Below, piece after piece: positions 7,756 to 16,400 of a stretch of 48,903 nucleotides of DNA; within the stretch, counting starts at the first letter, position 1; the number at the start of each line of letters is the position of its first letter. The stretch lies in NCBI GenBank assembly GCA_001775055.1, contig MFBU01000014.1:1-48903 (forward strand), written 5' to 3'. The stretch comes from Candidatus Curtissbacteria bacterium RIFCSPLOWO2_02_41_11. Its GTDB lineage: Bacteria > Patescibacteriota > Microgenomatia > Curtissbacterales > GWA2-41-24. The position numbers and the translations under genes are program-made. The notes beneath the pieces are model-generated. The model was given only the letters and a program-made list of their open reading frames with translations. It did not search any database and was not told the origin of the DNA.

Positions 7756-8129
7756 AATTTAAGTTGGTTACTCTTTGGCAAAAACTTAATTGAAATCGAA
7801 TTTATGCAGTGTCTGGTGTTTTTGGGAGTGTAACCTTCGCCTTCAAAAACATGGCCTAAATGTCCGCCGCATTTGGCACAAACTATTTCGGTTCGCACAC
7901 CGTCTGCATCCGGCAGTCTTTTGACTGAATCAGGGAAATGATCGTCAAAGCTTGGCCAGCCGCAGCCGGATTTAAACTTTGCCTTGGAAGTAAAAAGAGG
8001 ATTGTCGCATTGTTTACAGACGTAAATGCCATTTTTGTAAAAATTGTCATATTTCCCGCTAAAAGGCGGCTCTGTGCTTTTATCGATAATCACCCGTTTT
8101 TCTTCAGAGGTCAGTTTGTTAAGTTTCAT
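7752..8129 (-). CDS. msrB: Peptide-methionine (R)-S-oxide reductase
   Basis: Repairs the R form of oxidised methionine in proteins. The 125-residue protein has the two zinc-binding CxxC pairs (Cys38/41, Cys84/87), the substrate motif GCGWPSF (55-61), GHLGHVF (88-94), and the catalytic Cys108 in RHCINS. The length matches stand-alone MsrB. The start is ATG 8129. No separate resolving cysteine is obvious. It is convergent with the small zinc-ribbon gene, the stops overlapping by 4 nt, and no msrA is present in the window. Confidence 0.96.
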   Translation of the reverse strand: MKLNKLTSEEKRVIIDKSTEPPFSGKYDNFYKNGIYVCKQCDNPLFTSKAKFKSGCGWPSFDDHFPDSVKRLPDADGVRTEIVCAKCGGHLGHVFEGEGYTPKNTRHCINSISIKFLPKSNQLKF

Positions 8130-8281
8130 AATTTGACACTGGAAGAAATTATTTTACCTAGTTAAGCAATAAAAGTTCAAGCCTGCTTCATGGTCAAGGC
8201 AAACACTGATTTTTAGCCACTGGTTGACTTTTCCAAGGCAAAGAACTTGATTTTATCTCCTCAATCTGCAAGGCTGAAATT

Positions 8282-8629
8282 GTGAGGGCCATCAAAGAAT
8301 TTCTAAAACCAAATGGTTGGAAAATAGGAACTGCATTATTTTGTGGTTTTGTAGTTGTTTTGGGGATAGTGGGCGGCGAGATTTACAGACAACTACAAAT
8401 TCTTGTCGGTATCGTCTGGGTACCCACTTTCCCCTTGGTACTTATTATAAGTCCATTAATTTCATCAGGGGTTTTCTACTGGGAAGGACATAAAGCAACC
8501 TCGTGGGAGTTGTTGCGTTGGTTCGTAGCCGCGTCCATTTACTGGTACCTCCTCTCCTGCCTCATTTATTTAATCTTAAGGAAAATCAAAGGAGTATTCC
8601 AAAAGAAGAGTCCACAAACCACTCTCTAA
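8282..8629 (+). CDS. Small membrane protein, unrecognised
   Basis: A 115-residue protein from GTG 8282, with about three hydrophobic segments (roughly 15-37, 43-65 and 80-100) and a basic C-terminal tail. No family is recognised. The upstream gap 8166-8281 holds no strong promoter. A copy of the CGAAAATYGYCCC-like word follows its stop by 25 nt, a placement shared with other small orphan genes in this window. Confidence 0.55.
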   Translation: MRAIKEFLKPNGWKIGTALFCGFVVVLGIVGGEIYRQLQILVGIVWVPTFPLVLIISPLISSGVFYWEGHKATSWELLRWFVAASIYWYLLSCLIYLILRKIKGVFQKKSPQTTL

Positions 8630-8654
8630 CATCCTCAACAACTTTATTTAAAAC

Positions 8655-8671
8655 ATTCGAAGTTCGTCCCG
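8655..8671 (+). repeat. Copy 2 (divergent) of the CGAAAATYGYCCC word
   Basis: ATTCGAAGTTCGTCCCG begins 25 nt after the stop of the preceding small membrane protein. It matches the 9083 copy at 13 of 17 positions. Confidence 0.4.
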
Positions 8672-8756
8672 TCAAACGCAACTGACCAGTCTGACCCAGT
8701 TGTAAACTCCGGGGAGCAGGGTTTGGGTTTATAATGGTCACAAGATAGTTAGCATT

Positions 8757-9068
8757 ATGCCCAAAACTCGTCTTGGCAAATGGTCTGTGTGGCTGATTGT
8801 AGTTTTCTTTTTATTGTTTATTCTAGCGCAAATCATAACGGCGGTTGGGCGCAGTCAAGGCGCATTTGACAGCGATTCGTTTAATTTTTATCAAATACTG
8901 ATTCCAGTAACTATAATTCCCGCGGGGATTTCTGGTTTATGCGCCTTTTTTTGCGGAATTTGGGCCATTATAAAATATAAGGAACGATCTATTCTTGTTT
9001 TTATTTCTACCGCAGTAGGTTTTTTAGCTCTGGATTTTGTGCTTGGAGAAATTCTATTCCCGCATTAA
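8757..9068 (+). CDS. Small three-helix membrane protein, unrecognised
   Basis: A 103-residue protein with three clear membrane segments (about 9-30, 45-70 and 77-98) and short loops. The start is ATG 8757; TATAAT at 8730-8735 would give a leader of about 14 nt, without a Shine-Dalgarno. No family is recognised. It is followed 15 nt later by a copy of the CGAAAATYGYCCC word and then by a hairpin between convergent genes. Confidence 0.6.
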   Translation: MPKTRLGKWSVWLIVVFFLLFILAQIITAVGRSQGAFDSDSFNFYQILIPVTIIPAGISGLCAFFCGIWAIIKYKERSILVFISTAVGFLALDFVLGEILFPH

Positions 9069-9082
9069 AAAATCTTTGACAA

Positions 9083-9097
9083 TCCGAAAATCGTCCC
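9083..9097 (+). repeat. Copy 3 of the CGAAAATYGYCCC word
   Basis: TCCGAAAATCGTCCC begins 15 nt after the stop at 9068, on the same strand as the gene. Confidence 0.6.
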
Positions 9098-9111
9098 GAG
9101 TTCTAAACCTT

Positions 9112-9172
9112 CTCTGTCACCCGTATTTGCTTGCGTAGCAAGAAATTTTTTCGAGCGAAGCAAGGAACAGAG
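9112..9172. terminator. Nested hairpin between convergent genes
   Basis: CTCTGT (9112-9117) pairs with ACAGAG (9167-9172), and inside it TTGCTT (9127-9132) pairs with AAGCAA (9158-9163). The element lies between the convergent genes ending at 9068 (+) and 9189 (-) and may stop transcription in both directions. It also resembles the GC-rich dispersed repeat words of this window. Confidence 0.4.
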
Positions 9173-9188
9173 TGACTCCCTTAAAATT

Positions 9189-10679
9189 TTATACTTTTTC
9201 AGTCACTCTATATTCCAGATATTTGCCAAGCATCAGTCTTGTGTGGGCGTCAATTCCCGGCAGGGCGGTGAAGATAAAAGTAACCACCGGCATCAACACG
9301 AATTCAAATGGCATCATCAATTTATTGAAAAGTCCTACGTTGCTTTCCCTTTTTGGCCTTTGTCTAAAGTCGATAATTAAAATAACCGCTAAAAATATCC
9401 AACAAGCCGAAAGCACTCCAAAAGAGAATCTGGGTAAGTTTTGGCCCATGACAGTACTGGCAAAAGCCGGATTTAAAAGAATCGGAATCATCGTTCCAAT
9501 GGTAATAGCAAACCAATTGACTGGCCATAAGAAATGATCCTCGAGAACTTTAAAGACTCTAACTGTTCTTTGCCAAAAAGGAATGTGCGTATGGGTTAGC
9601 CATTTTTTAATAATGTAGGCATCATCAGAAACGCCCCAAGCCCACCTTTTTTCCTGTTCGTAAAAATTGGCCAAAGATTTAATATAGGAAGTTGATTCGG
9701 CTGCATCGGCAAAAATTGGCAGGAAAATCGGCTCGACTTCAATCTTGCCGTCTTTGGCAAAAAAGCTCTTGAAAAAAATTCGGAAATCCTCCGGAATAAC
9801 ATCAACATCCCAATAGCCCACTTCATCGAGAAGTTTTAGAGAAAGTGAATACATTGAGAAATTAATTAGCCTGTCGGTTCGCGAATTAAGAGCCATTTGC
9901 CAGACCGAGCCGAGAGAATTCATTACTCTAATCGGCGCCGGCACTCGCCAGATATTTGTGTAATAGAGAATAACCGGTTGCCAAAAAGTAAGATAAGGTG
10001 ATTTGCTGGTTAAGAATTCATAAGTTAAAGCGGATAAATACTTCTTAGAAAAAACGCCGTCAGCATCTTTGGAGGAAACAGTCATAAAGTTAATATCGTA
10101 TTTTTTTTCATCAACTAAAACCCTTTTGGCGATTTTTCCGGCATAGGCCTCGTTTGAAGATTTACCCTTAACTTCTGCGGGAATATCCGGATGAAAGGTA
10201 ACCAAAAAATTAGCGAATTTACTTTTATATTTTTGGGTAAGAACCTTGGCTTTATCACGGACCAATTTCCCTTCCCTTTGCTCAAATGCCATAACTACCG
10301 ATATTTGGTTTTTGGGAAAATCTTGATTGACGAGTGAGTTAAGGCCTCTTTCCAAAATATGGATGGGTTCCAAATAAGTCGGCACAATAATTAAATGATG
10401 AACTTTTTTGAAATTGGGAAGTTTTTTGGCATCCGTAAGCCAATCATATTTTTGGGAGGCGTTGAGTTTAAGATGAGAAATGACAGCGGTGGCAGCCAGC
10501 ATAGCCGATTTGTAAAACCAAAAAATCACAAAAAGAATGATGTAATAAGCGACATAATGGGGAATCCAAAATGAACCCCAGATTGGGAATAAAATCAGAG
10601 TCCAGGAAAAAGTCCCCGGCAATATCTCCAAAAACCGGTGAACCTGTTTATCGTAGCGCTCGACAAAACGTTTAATCAT
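9189..10679 (-). CDS. Membrane family-2 glycosyltransferase
   Basis: A 496-residue processive-type glycosyltransferase that would use a nucleotide sugar to build a surface polysaccharide. N-terminal membrane segments lie at about 25-68. The GT-A domain begins at HHLIIVPTY (94-102); the DxD-type metal site is Asp205-Ala-Asp207, Glu297-Asp298 is the probable acidic pair, and QEKRW (342-346) is the QxxRW motif. Several membrane segments follow at the C-terminus. This is the cellulose-synthase-like arrangement, but the sugar is unknown. The start is ATG 10679. It lies next to tatD, with a 30-nt AT-rich gap between. Confidence 0.88.
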   Translation of the reverse strand: MIKRFVERYDKQVHRFLEILPGTFSWTLILFPIWGSFWIPHYVAYYIILFVIFWFYKSAMLAATAVISHLKLNASQKYDWLTDAKKLPNFKKVHHLIIVPTYLEPIHILERGLNSLVNQDFPKNQISVVMAFEQREGKLVRDKAKVLTQKYKSKFANFLVTFHPDIPAEVKGKSSNEAYAGKIAKRVLVDEKKYDINFMTVSSKDADGVFSKKYLSALTYEFLTSKSPYLTFWQPVILYYTNIWRVPAPIRVMNSLGSVWQMALNSRTDRLINFSMYSLSLKLLDEVGYWDVDVIPEDFRIFFKSFFAKDGKIEVEPIFLPIFADAAESTSYIKSLANFYEQEKRWAWGVSDDAYIIKKWLTHTHIPFWQRTVRVFKVLEDHFLWPVNWFAITIGTMIPILLNPAFASTVMGQNLPRFSFGVLSACWIFLAVILIIDFRQRPKRESNVGLFNKLMMPFEFVLMPVVTFIFTALPGIDAHTRLMLGKYLEYRVTEKV

Positions 10680-10709
10680 ACTCGTTAATTTTCAATTAAA
10701 AATTTCAAA

Positions 10710-11531
10710 TTATAAATTCTCAAACCCAAAAAGCCTCTCCGCATTCTCAGACGTTACTTGAGCAATTTGGTCTAGGGAAAGACTGCGTAGTATCGTAATA
10801 AACTCGGCTACAATTTTAACATTTTTCGGCTCGTTTATCTTTCCGCGCCAAGGTTCTGGAGAAAGATATGGCGAGTCAGTCTCAACAAGCATCTTCTCAA
10901 CAGGCATTTTTTTGGCTACTTCCTGAATTTCTTTGGCATTTTTAAAAGTAACAATCCCCGAAAAGGAAATATAAAAACCTAGATCTAGCACGCGCTTGGC
11001 TGTTTGCCAATCCCCAGTCCAGGAGTGAAAAACACCCCCGATTTTAGTCCGTAGTCTGTAGTTGGTAGTTAGTAGACTAAAGATCTCATTCCAAGCATTT
11101 CGGCAATGGATAACAAGAGGCAATTTTAACTGCGCTGCTAACTTTATCTGTTCTTTAAATAATTCTCGTTGAAAGTCTTTTTCCTTGTCAGTTGTCAATT
11201 GTAAATTGTCATTTGTTACTCTATAGTCCAACCCGCATTCCCCGATCCCAACAACTTTTTTCGACGATCTTACTATTTGCTTCAATGTATCGATACATCG
11301 GGCCAAGCCCAGTTTTTCAACCTCGCCCTTGCCGTCTTTTGGATGAATGCCAACTGTTGCGTATATCTGCGTGCCCGTTCTGCGCTGTTCTGCGATCTGC
11401 ACGCATTTTTTACTGGCCTTGATTGAAGTTCCAATAGTAATTATTTTGGAAACTCCAGCATCTTTTGCGTTCTCGAGTACACCTTCCAGATCATCAACCG
11501 TTTCCAAATGGGCATGGGTATCAACTAGCAT
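10710..11531 (-). CDS. tatD: TatD-family metal-dependent DNase
   Basis: A 273-residue TIM-barrel nuclease. Metal ligands visible are THAHLE (His6, His8), GECGLDY (Glu98), IHCRNA (His142), FHSW (His169) and ETDSPYL (Asp219), all in the standard order. Two short stretches look foreign to the family: residues 104-115 (a low-complexity Asn/Thr-rich loop replacing the usual short link) and 153-163 (LLTTNYRLRTK). Both are encoded by repetitive DNA words. The start ATG 11531 overlaps the end of the upstream HAD gene by one base, so metG-HAD-tatD form one minus-strand operon. Confidence 0.93.
   Translation of the reverse strand: MLVDTHAHLETVDDLEGVLENAKDAGVSKIITIGTSIKASKKCVQIAEQRRTGTQIYATVGIHPKDGKGEVEKLGLARCIDTLKQIVRSSKKVVGIGECGLDYRVTNDNLQLTTDKEKDFQRELFKEQIKLAAQLKLPLVIHCRNAWNEIFSLLTTNYRLRTKIGGVFHSWTGDWQTAKRVLDLGFYISFSGIVTFKNAKEIQEVAKKMPVEKMLVETDSPYLSPEPWRGKINEPKNVKIVAEFITILRSLSLDQIAQVTSENAERLFGFENL
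11043..11075. repeat. Repeat word inside tatD (AGTTGGTAGTTAG type)
   Basis: The plus strand contains GTAGTCTGTAGTTGGTAG and similar units; on the coding strand this encodes LLTTNYRLRTK (residues 153-163). The same word type occurs inside the helicase gene at 22153 and upstream of nusA at 44534-44596. Confidence 0.7.
11187..11222. repeat. Repeat word inside tatD (GTCAATTGTAAATTGTC type)
   Basis: Overlapping TTGTCA, TTGTAA and TTGTCA units encode residues 104-115 of TatD, between Glu98 and the conserved KEQIKLA helix. Confidence 0.65.
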
Positions 11532-12196
11532 TAGATTTCCTTCAAAAGTTCCATAAAATCAGTTATTTGAAAGTGAGCATGGGTTTTAACCGGTGGAAAA
11601 TCTGGCCTTTTGTATTGATAAGTAATCGCACCTATAGATAGACCGGCTTGAATATCATCTGGTTTGTCACCAATGACAATAATTTTTTCAATTTTGTGCT
11701 TCTGGGCATAATTTTTAATTGATTTTGCTTTTTCATAAACCACATCGATCTTTCGGTCAGTGTAATGTCTATCAACAGCAAAAATTTCATCAATTAGTGA
11801 CTCCATTCGTACAAGCTTAACAAGTGGCCAAATATGCTCTGGGTGTGAGTTTGAGACCACAATATTTTTATGGCCGGCCTTTTTAATTTTTGATAAAATC
11901 TCAATTGCTCCTGGTGCAGCAGTTACATATATTTTTAAGTGATTTTGATTTTGGACTTGGGCAACTCTTACCATCATCGCCTTTATTTGTTTATGAGAGC
12001 TTTTCGGGAAAAAATGATGCAGATAATCGAAGACGCTGACGCCATAAAGTCGGCGTACTTCCTCTAGTTTAAAATCCTCTTTAATCTGCCACTTTTTTGC
12101 TAATTGTTTGAGAATATGCCAAAAACCAATCTCTACACCTCTTTCCAAGGTTCCATGAAAATCCCAAGCAAAAAGTTTAGGTTTATCTTTGGTCAT
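11531..12196 (-). CDS. HAD-superfamily hydrolase
   Basis: A 221-residue HAD protein with a helical cap (about residues 22-85). Motif I is AWDFHGTLE: nucleophile Asp12, with His14 in place of the usual acid/base Asp. Motif II is VVSNSH, and motif IV is IGDKPDDIQAG with the acidic pair present. The missing D+2 acid recalls phosphonatase-like members, so the substrate cannot be assigned. The start ATG 12196 overlaps the metG stop by one base (TAATG), and its own stop overlaps the tatD start. Confidence 0.85.
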   Translation of the reverse strand: MTKDKPKLFAWDFHGTLERGVEIGFWHILKQLAKKWQIKEDFKLEEVRRLYGVSVFDYLHHFFPKSSHKQIKAMMVRVAQVQNQNHLKIYVTAAPGAIEILSKIKKAGHKNIVVSNSHPEHIWPLVKLVRMESLIDEIFAVDRHYTDRKIDVVYEKAKSIKNYAQKHKIEKIIVIGDKPDDIQAGLSIGAITYQYKRPDFPPVKTHAHFQITDFMELLKEI

Positions 12197-13644
12197 TATA
12201 TGCGGGGAAATAACGGTTCACTTTGGCGAATTTTTCCGGTAAATTGATCCAAAATTTTCTGGGCAGTCTCCGGCAAAAATGGACTCAAATTAAAGGCAAG
12301 CTCGCGAATTTCTTGGGCGATAGGAGTTATCGATTTTTTAAGTTTTTGACCCTCAAGTTCCCAGGGTTTTTCATCATTAATTCGCCTGTCAAGCGCCGAT
12401 ATTTCGTCCCAAAGAGAAAATATTGCCCGATCAAACCAAAAGTTTTTAAGATTTTCGGCAACCGTTTTCTTGAACTTAAAGTTCTTTTTTGGCGGCAAAC
12501 TTAAGTTCGTATCGCTAGCCAATCGCGCTACTCTGGCCACAAGATTCCCAAGTCCATTAGCAAGCTCTCCATTATAAAGTTCCTTGAGTCTTTGAATTGA
12601 AAAATCGCCATCGCCCCAGGCCGGAATCTCACGCAGCAGATAAAATCTGATGACATCTCGGCCGAACTTTGCAACAAGGTCGAAAGGGTCGATTGCGTTA
12701 TCGAGTGATTTTGATATTTTTTGCCCCTCCACCGTTACATAACCATGGACAAACTCAACCTTAGGCAATGGCAGTCCAGCCGAAGCAAGCATTGCCGGCC
12801 AATAAACTGCATGAAAGCGAATGATCCCCTTGCCGATTACATGCAACCTATTGGGATTATCAACCCAATATTTTTTATAAAGTGACTCATCAGTTCCGAA
12901 CCCCAATGCCGTCAAATAATTGGTTAGAGCATCAAACCAAACATACATTACCTGCTTGTCCCTCGTAGTTTCAGCGGAGTGGGAAGAATCATCACCCGGC
13001 ACCGGCACCCCCCAGCCGCGAGCTCGCTCTTTTGATCTGGAAATACTAAAATCTTCAAGTCCTTGGCGGATAAATGAAAGCACTTCATTCTTGCGACTAA
13101 TCGGCGTAATCTGTAATTTATCCGTGTCAATCAGCGTCTCTAAGTACTTTTGATACCGACAGAGGGCAAAAAAATAATTTTCCTCCTCAACTTCGTCTGG
13201 AACAGTTTGGTGTTCCGGACATTTGCCCTCAACAAGCTCGCCTTTTGTATAAAAAAGTTCGCAGCCAACACAATAAAGCCCACGATATTTTTTCTTGTAA
13301 ATATCCTCTTTTTTGCAAAGAAGCCACAATTTTTGAGCGCCTTTAAAATGGTCTTTGGTGCTTGTTCTAATAAACTTATCCCAAGAAAGATTAAGAGCTT
13401 GTTTTAAATCCTCAAACTGCTTGGCATATCGATCAACCAGTTTTTGAACGGTAATGCCTTCCGCCTCCGCCGCCTGTACATTTTTCAGAGAGTTTTCGTC
13501 AGTTCCTGTTGCGAAGAACACGTCATACCCAAGCGCTCTATAAAACCGCGCCAGACAATCCGCCTGCACCGCTTCAAGCGCAAAGCCAATATGCGGCGCG
13601 GCATTAACATATGGGATAGCAGTGGTTAGATAAATTCTCTTCAC
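12196..13644 (-). CDS. metG: Methionyl-tRNA synthetase
   Basis: Charges tRNA-Met with methionine. The 482-residue protein carries PHIG at 17-20 (HIGH motif), a zinc knuckle CVGC...CPEH (125-145), the VMYVWFDAL core (232-240) and KISKS at 309-313 (KMSKS motif). It is a short form without a C-terminal tRNA-binding appendix. Residues 218-230 are an unusual insertion between GVPVPG and the VMYVWFD core, where the family normally has only a few residues. The GTG start at 13644 has an extended -10 (TGCTAGAAT) 9 nt upstream and no Shine-Dalgarno. It is the first gene of a metG-HAD-tatD operon. Confidence 0.97.
   Translation of the reverse strand: MKRIYLTTAIPYVNAAPHIGFALEAVQADCLARFYRALGYDVFFATGTDENSLKNVQAAEAEGITVQKLVDRYAKQFEDLKQALNLSWDKFIRTSTKDHFKGAQKLWLLCKKEDIYKKKYRGLYCVGCELFYTKGELVEGKCPEHQTVPDEVEEENYFFALCRYQKYLETLIDTDKLQITPISRKNEVLSFIRQGLEDFSISRSKERARGWGVPVPGDDSSHSAETTRDKQVMYVWFDALTNYLTALGFGTDESLYKKYWVDNPNRLHVIGKGIIRFHAVYWPAMLASAGLPLPKVEFVHGYVTVEGQKISKSLDNAIDPFDLVAKFGRDVIRFYLLREIPAWGDGDFSIQRLKELYNGELANGLGNLVARVARLASDTNLSLPPKKNFKFKKTVAENLKNFWFDRAIFSLWDEISALDRRINDEKPWELEGQKLKKSITPIAQEIRELAFNLSPFLPETAQKILDQFTGKIRQSEPLFPRI
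12955..12993. repeat. Low-complexity insertion inside metG
   Basis: These 39 nt encode DDSSHSAETTRDK (residues 218-230) between two conserved blocks of the synthetase. The DNA does not obviously copy another word in this window, so the repeat origin is inferred from position and composition. Confidence 0.45.
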
Positions 13645-13653
13645 GTTGGGAAA

Positions 13654-13662
13654 ATTCTAGCA
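13654..13662 (-). promoter_or_regulatory. Extended -10 promoter of metG, leaderless
   Basis: On the minus strand TGCTAGAAT (13662 to 13654) ends 9 nt before the GTG start codon at 13644. No Shine-Dalgarno is present. Confidence 0.55.
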
Positions 13663-13684
13663 TAAAAGAGAGTATTTTTGACTT

Positions 13685-13915
13685 CACCAAGTCCTTTTGT
13701 TCATTCTTTTACTTGTCCAAAAGAACGAATCAAGAAAAAGACAGCCAGGCTTCGCTCACTACGCATCTGATTCAGTCTTGCAGTTGGGAGCCCTCTGGAA
13801 TTCTTCTACTTCGTAGTGTCAGTTCCAGCCCTTCGGTCTGAGCTCAGGGTCGAAGACTTTCTTTAACTGCTCGTCTGGGATGCGTTACGTTCCTCGCAAT
13901 GGCGTTTTTTAAAGC
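13685..13915. repeat. Gene-free mosaic of palindromic repeat words
   Basis: The gap 13645-13986 has no credible gene. It strings together palindromic words: TTCATTCTTTT (13700-13710) pairs with AAAAGAACGAA (13719-13729) with one mismatch; 13831-13855 is a near-perfect 25-bp palindrome centred on GAGCTC; and 13879-13910 has a GATGCGTTACGTTCCTCGC word. A TTTGAAATTTGAAATTGG stretch follows near 13958. I see no RNA gene here. Confidence 0.6.
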
Positions 13916-13986
13916 ACAATTTGTATCAATTGGCAAAAGTTTTTCTATCCGGCCATTTGAAATTTGAAATTGGAAATTCTGTAGGT

Positions 13987-16329
13987 TTATCCCGGCGCAG
14001 GTGTCGGAGAAGGTTGGGGTCTTGGACATGTTACACAGAAATCTTTCTTGGAATATGGATCTTGCAGGACAACTTCTTCTCTTTCCTCTGCATTTGGTGA
14101 TCCCGGTTCAACAACCTGGCCGGTGGTTACATCAATCCAAACTTTAGCGCGGGCAAAGGTGTCTTTTTTAGGTTCGGTTCCGGCTATAAAATATTCAAAA
14201 CGGCCCGGACACTTTTCGTTTTTGGCACCACCGGTTACCGAACAAATTTCCATACCGGTTACCCCGGAAGGAACCTTAAAAGATTCATTAACCTTGTCTT
14301 TTAGAACCTCTGTCATGATCTGACTCCAGATAGGTGTAGCACCGGTAATGCCGGAGGCAATAACAGGATTCATTGGGGTATTGTCATTATTGCCGACCCA
14401 ACTGGCTACAAAATAACTTGGCGTGTAGCCGATTGTCCAGTTATCGCGTTTGTCATCAGTCGTTCCGGTTTTGACGGCTACTGTTTTACCTTTGATTACC
14501 AGTAAGCTACTTGGACCAAAGGCGGCGGTTCTGGCGCTGTTGTCTGAAAGAATCGAAGAGATCAAAAAAGAAGTTTGAGACGAAAGAACCCTTTTGCCCG
14601 TCTTGGGCTTAAATTCCTCAAGAACCCTTCCTTTGGCGTCTTCAATTTTAAGAATCGGCACAAGGTCAATTCTGATACCCTCATTGGCAAAAACCCCAAA
14701 AGCTTGTGCCATTTCGGTCATTTTTATCTCTCCACCACCGAGTGTTAAAGAAAGTCCGTAGCGCGATTCATCGGTGAAAGTAGTTATACCCATCTCTCTG
14801 GCCATCTTAATCATTTCGCCAACGCCATTTAGGGCCAAAACTTTGACTGCCGGAATATTGTATGAATTGCCAAGAGCAAAACGGACTTGGACCGGCCCAT
14901 GGAATTTACCGTCGTAATTGACTGGCCGGTAGGGAATAGGTCCGCCGGAAAAAGTAGTCGCTACATCCATGATAATTGTTGCCGGAGTAATCAATCGGTG
15001 CTCCAGTGCTGTTGCATAGTTAACCGGTTTGATAGATGATCCTGGCTGTCTTGACGCCACTGTCACATTGACATTGCCGTCAATTGAAGTGTCAAAGAAA
15101 TCGCGCGATCCGACCATTGCTAAAATTTCACCGGTTTTGGGTTTAGTTACTAGCGCCGCGCCATTTGATACCCGATATCCTTTAAGCTTGTCGATATTAT
15201 CCTTAACAATTTTTTGGGTACTTTCCTGGACATCTAAATCTAAAGTGGTGGTTACTTTAAGCCCACCTTGGGCGGCTACCGCTTCGCCGTATTTTTCGGC
15301 CAAATATTCCCGAACGTACATCACAAAATGAGGAGCGCGAATATCAATAGCTGCCGGTTGAAATTGAAGATCTTCACTGGCTGCTCTGTCAGCTTGTTCG
15401 CGGCTGATATAGCCTTCTTCAACCATTCTTCTTAAAACCTGTTTTTGTCTTTCTTTGGCGCGTTTGGGGTCTTGTCCATAAGGTGAGTAATAAGTTGGTG
15501 CAGCCGGCAAGCCCGCCAAAAGTGCCGACTGACCCAGTGTTAAATCTTTGACATCTTTGCCAAAGTACTGTTCGGCTGCCGCCGCTACTCCCCAGGATGT
15601 TCCTCCGTAGGGCACCTGGTTTAAGTACATTTCCAAAATTTTATCTTTTGAAAAAGCCATTTCAACCCGAAAAGCTAAATAAAGCTCCTTAAGTTTTCGA
15701 TTGAGTGTGCGCTCGGGCGAAAGAAAGGCACTTTTAACCAGCTGCTGGGTAATTGTGGAACCCCCCTGAAGACTGCCTTCAAAAACCGTTTTTCTGGTGG
15801 CCCGGGCAATACCGTAAATATCAAAACCCCGGTGTTTGTAGAAATCTTTATCCTCAATAGCAATAGTGGCATGCTTTAAGCTGTCTGGAATTTCCGAAAG
15901 AGGCACAACTGTGCGGTTTTGGTCGTTAAAAATGTTGTAAAGTAGCTTGCCGTTTCGGTCATAAATTTTGGTAGTTTGAGGCAGTTGTCTTGTTTCGAGC
16001 TGTTTGGGACTTGGCAGATCACGAGTTGCAAACCAAGCTGCAAAAATCAGAAAAAAAATGGTTATCAAGCCTACTTTAAAACTGCGGTCTTGGCCAACTA
16101 GCGGATGATGGATAATTTTATCAAGCGCATGAAATACTACCGGTGCTTTTCTCCGTAAATCTAGGTTCAGTTTTTTAAGAAGCCTGCCGATACCCAACAG
16201 AATTTTTTTAACCAGCCAAATTGTGACATCGCCAATAAAGATATCCAGCTTAATAAACCATGTTAAAAAAACAATGACGGCAGAAAGAGCCTTAAATAGC
16301 AATTTTCTTGGCCAGGGAGATTTGATCAT
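13987..16329 (-). CDS. Class A penicillin-binding protein (PBP1A type)
   Basis: A bifunctional peptidoglycan synthase of 780 residues. Hydrophobic N-terminal segments lie at about 10-50 and 86-101. The GT51 glycosyltransferase domain contains IAIEDKDFYKHRG with catalytic Glu159, GGSTITQQ (189-196), and then LNRKLKELYLA. The transpeptidase domain has SSIK (Ser431, Lys434), SYN (489-491) and KTG (620-622). The C-terminal tail is Pro-rich with a CVTC pair. The start ATG 16329 has TAGAAT about 12 nt upstream on the minus strand. It is divergent from the membrane-anchored Ig-like gene, the two promoters overlapping. Confidence 0.96.
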   Translation of the reverse strand: MIKSPWPRKLLFKALSAVIVFLTWFIKLDIFIGDVTIWLVKKILLGIGRLLKKLNLDLRRKAPVVFHALDKIIHHPLVGQDRSFKVGLITIFFLIFAAWFATRDLPSPKQLETRQLPQTTKIYDRNGKLLYNIFNDQNRTVVPLSEIPDSLKHATIAIEDKDFYKHRGFDIYGIARATRKTVFEGSLQGGSTITQQLVKSAFLSPERTLNRKLKELYLAFRVEMAFSKDKILEMYLNQVPYGGTSWGVAAAAEQYFGKDVKDLTLGQSALLAGLPAAPTYYSPYGQDPKRAKERQKQVLRRMVEEGYISREQADRAASEDLQFQPAAIDIRAPHFVMYVREYLAEKYGEAVAAQGGLKVTTTLDLDVQESTQKIVKDNIDKLKGYRVSNGAALVTKPKTGEILAMVGSRDFFDTSIDGNVNVTVASRQPGSSIKPVNYATALEHRLITPATIIMDVATTFSGGPIPYRPVNYDGKFHGPVQVRFALGNSYNIPAVKVLALNGVGEMIKMAREMGITTFTDESRYGLSLTLGGGEIKMTEMAQAFGVFANEGIRIDLVPILKIEDAKGRVLEEFKPKTGKRVLSSQTSFLISSILSDNSARTAAFGPSSLLVIKGKTVAVKTGTTDDKRDNWTIGYTPSYFVASWVGNNDNTPMNPVIASGITGATPIWSQIMTEVLKDKVNESFKVPSGVTGMEICSVTGGAKNEKCPGRFEYFIAGTEPKKDTFARAKVWIDVTTGQVVEPGSPNAEEREEVVLQDPYSKKDFCVTCPRPQPSPTPAPG

Positions 16330-16364
16330 AACCGCGAAAGTATTCTATCTCAAAAACTTTTAAT

Positions 16365-16392
16365 TTGACAGTGGGTCAAAAGAGGATACAAT
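16365..16392 (+). promoter_or_regulatory. Consensus promoter, leaderless, overlapping a false TTG start
   Basis: TTGACA (16365-16370), a 16-nt spacer, TACAAT (16387-16392), then 8 nt to ATG 16401. The longest open frame would begin at the TTG of the -35 box, which cannot be transcribed from this promoter. Confidence 0.75.
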
Positions 16393-16400
16393 TAGAGGAA

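Noticed and set aside
13685-13986. Structured RNA gene in the metG-PBP gap
   Set aside because: The palindromes belong to dispersed word types and do not form a recognisable tRNA, tmRNA, RNase P or SRP fold.
16365-16400. TTG start giving 12 extra residues to the Ig-like membrane protein
   Set aside because: The TTG is the beginning of a consensus -35 box whose -10 lies downstream, so it would not be in the transcript.
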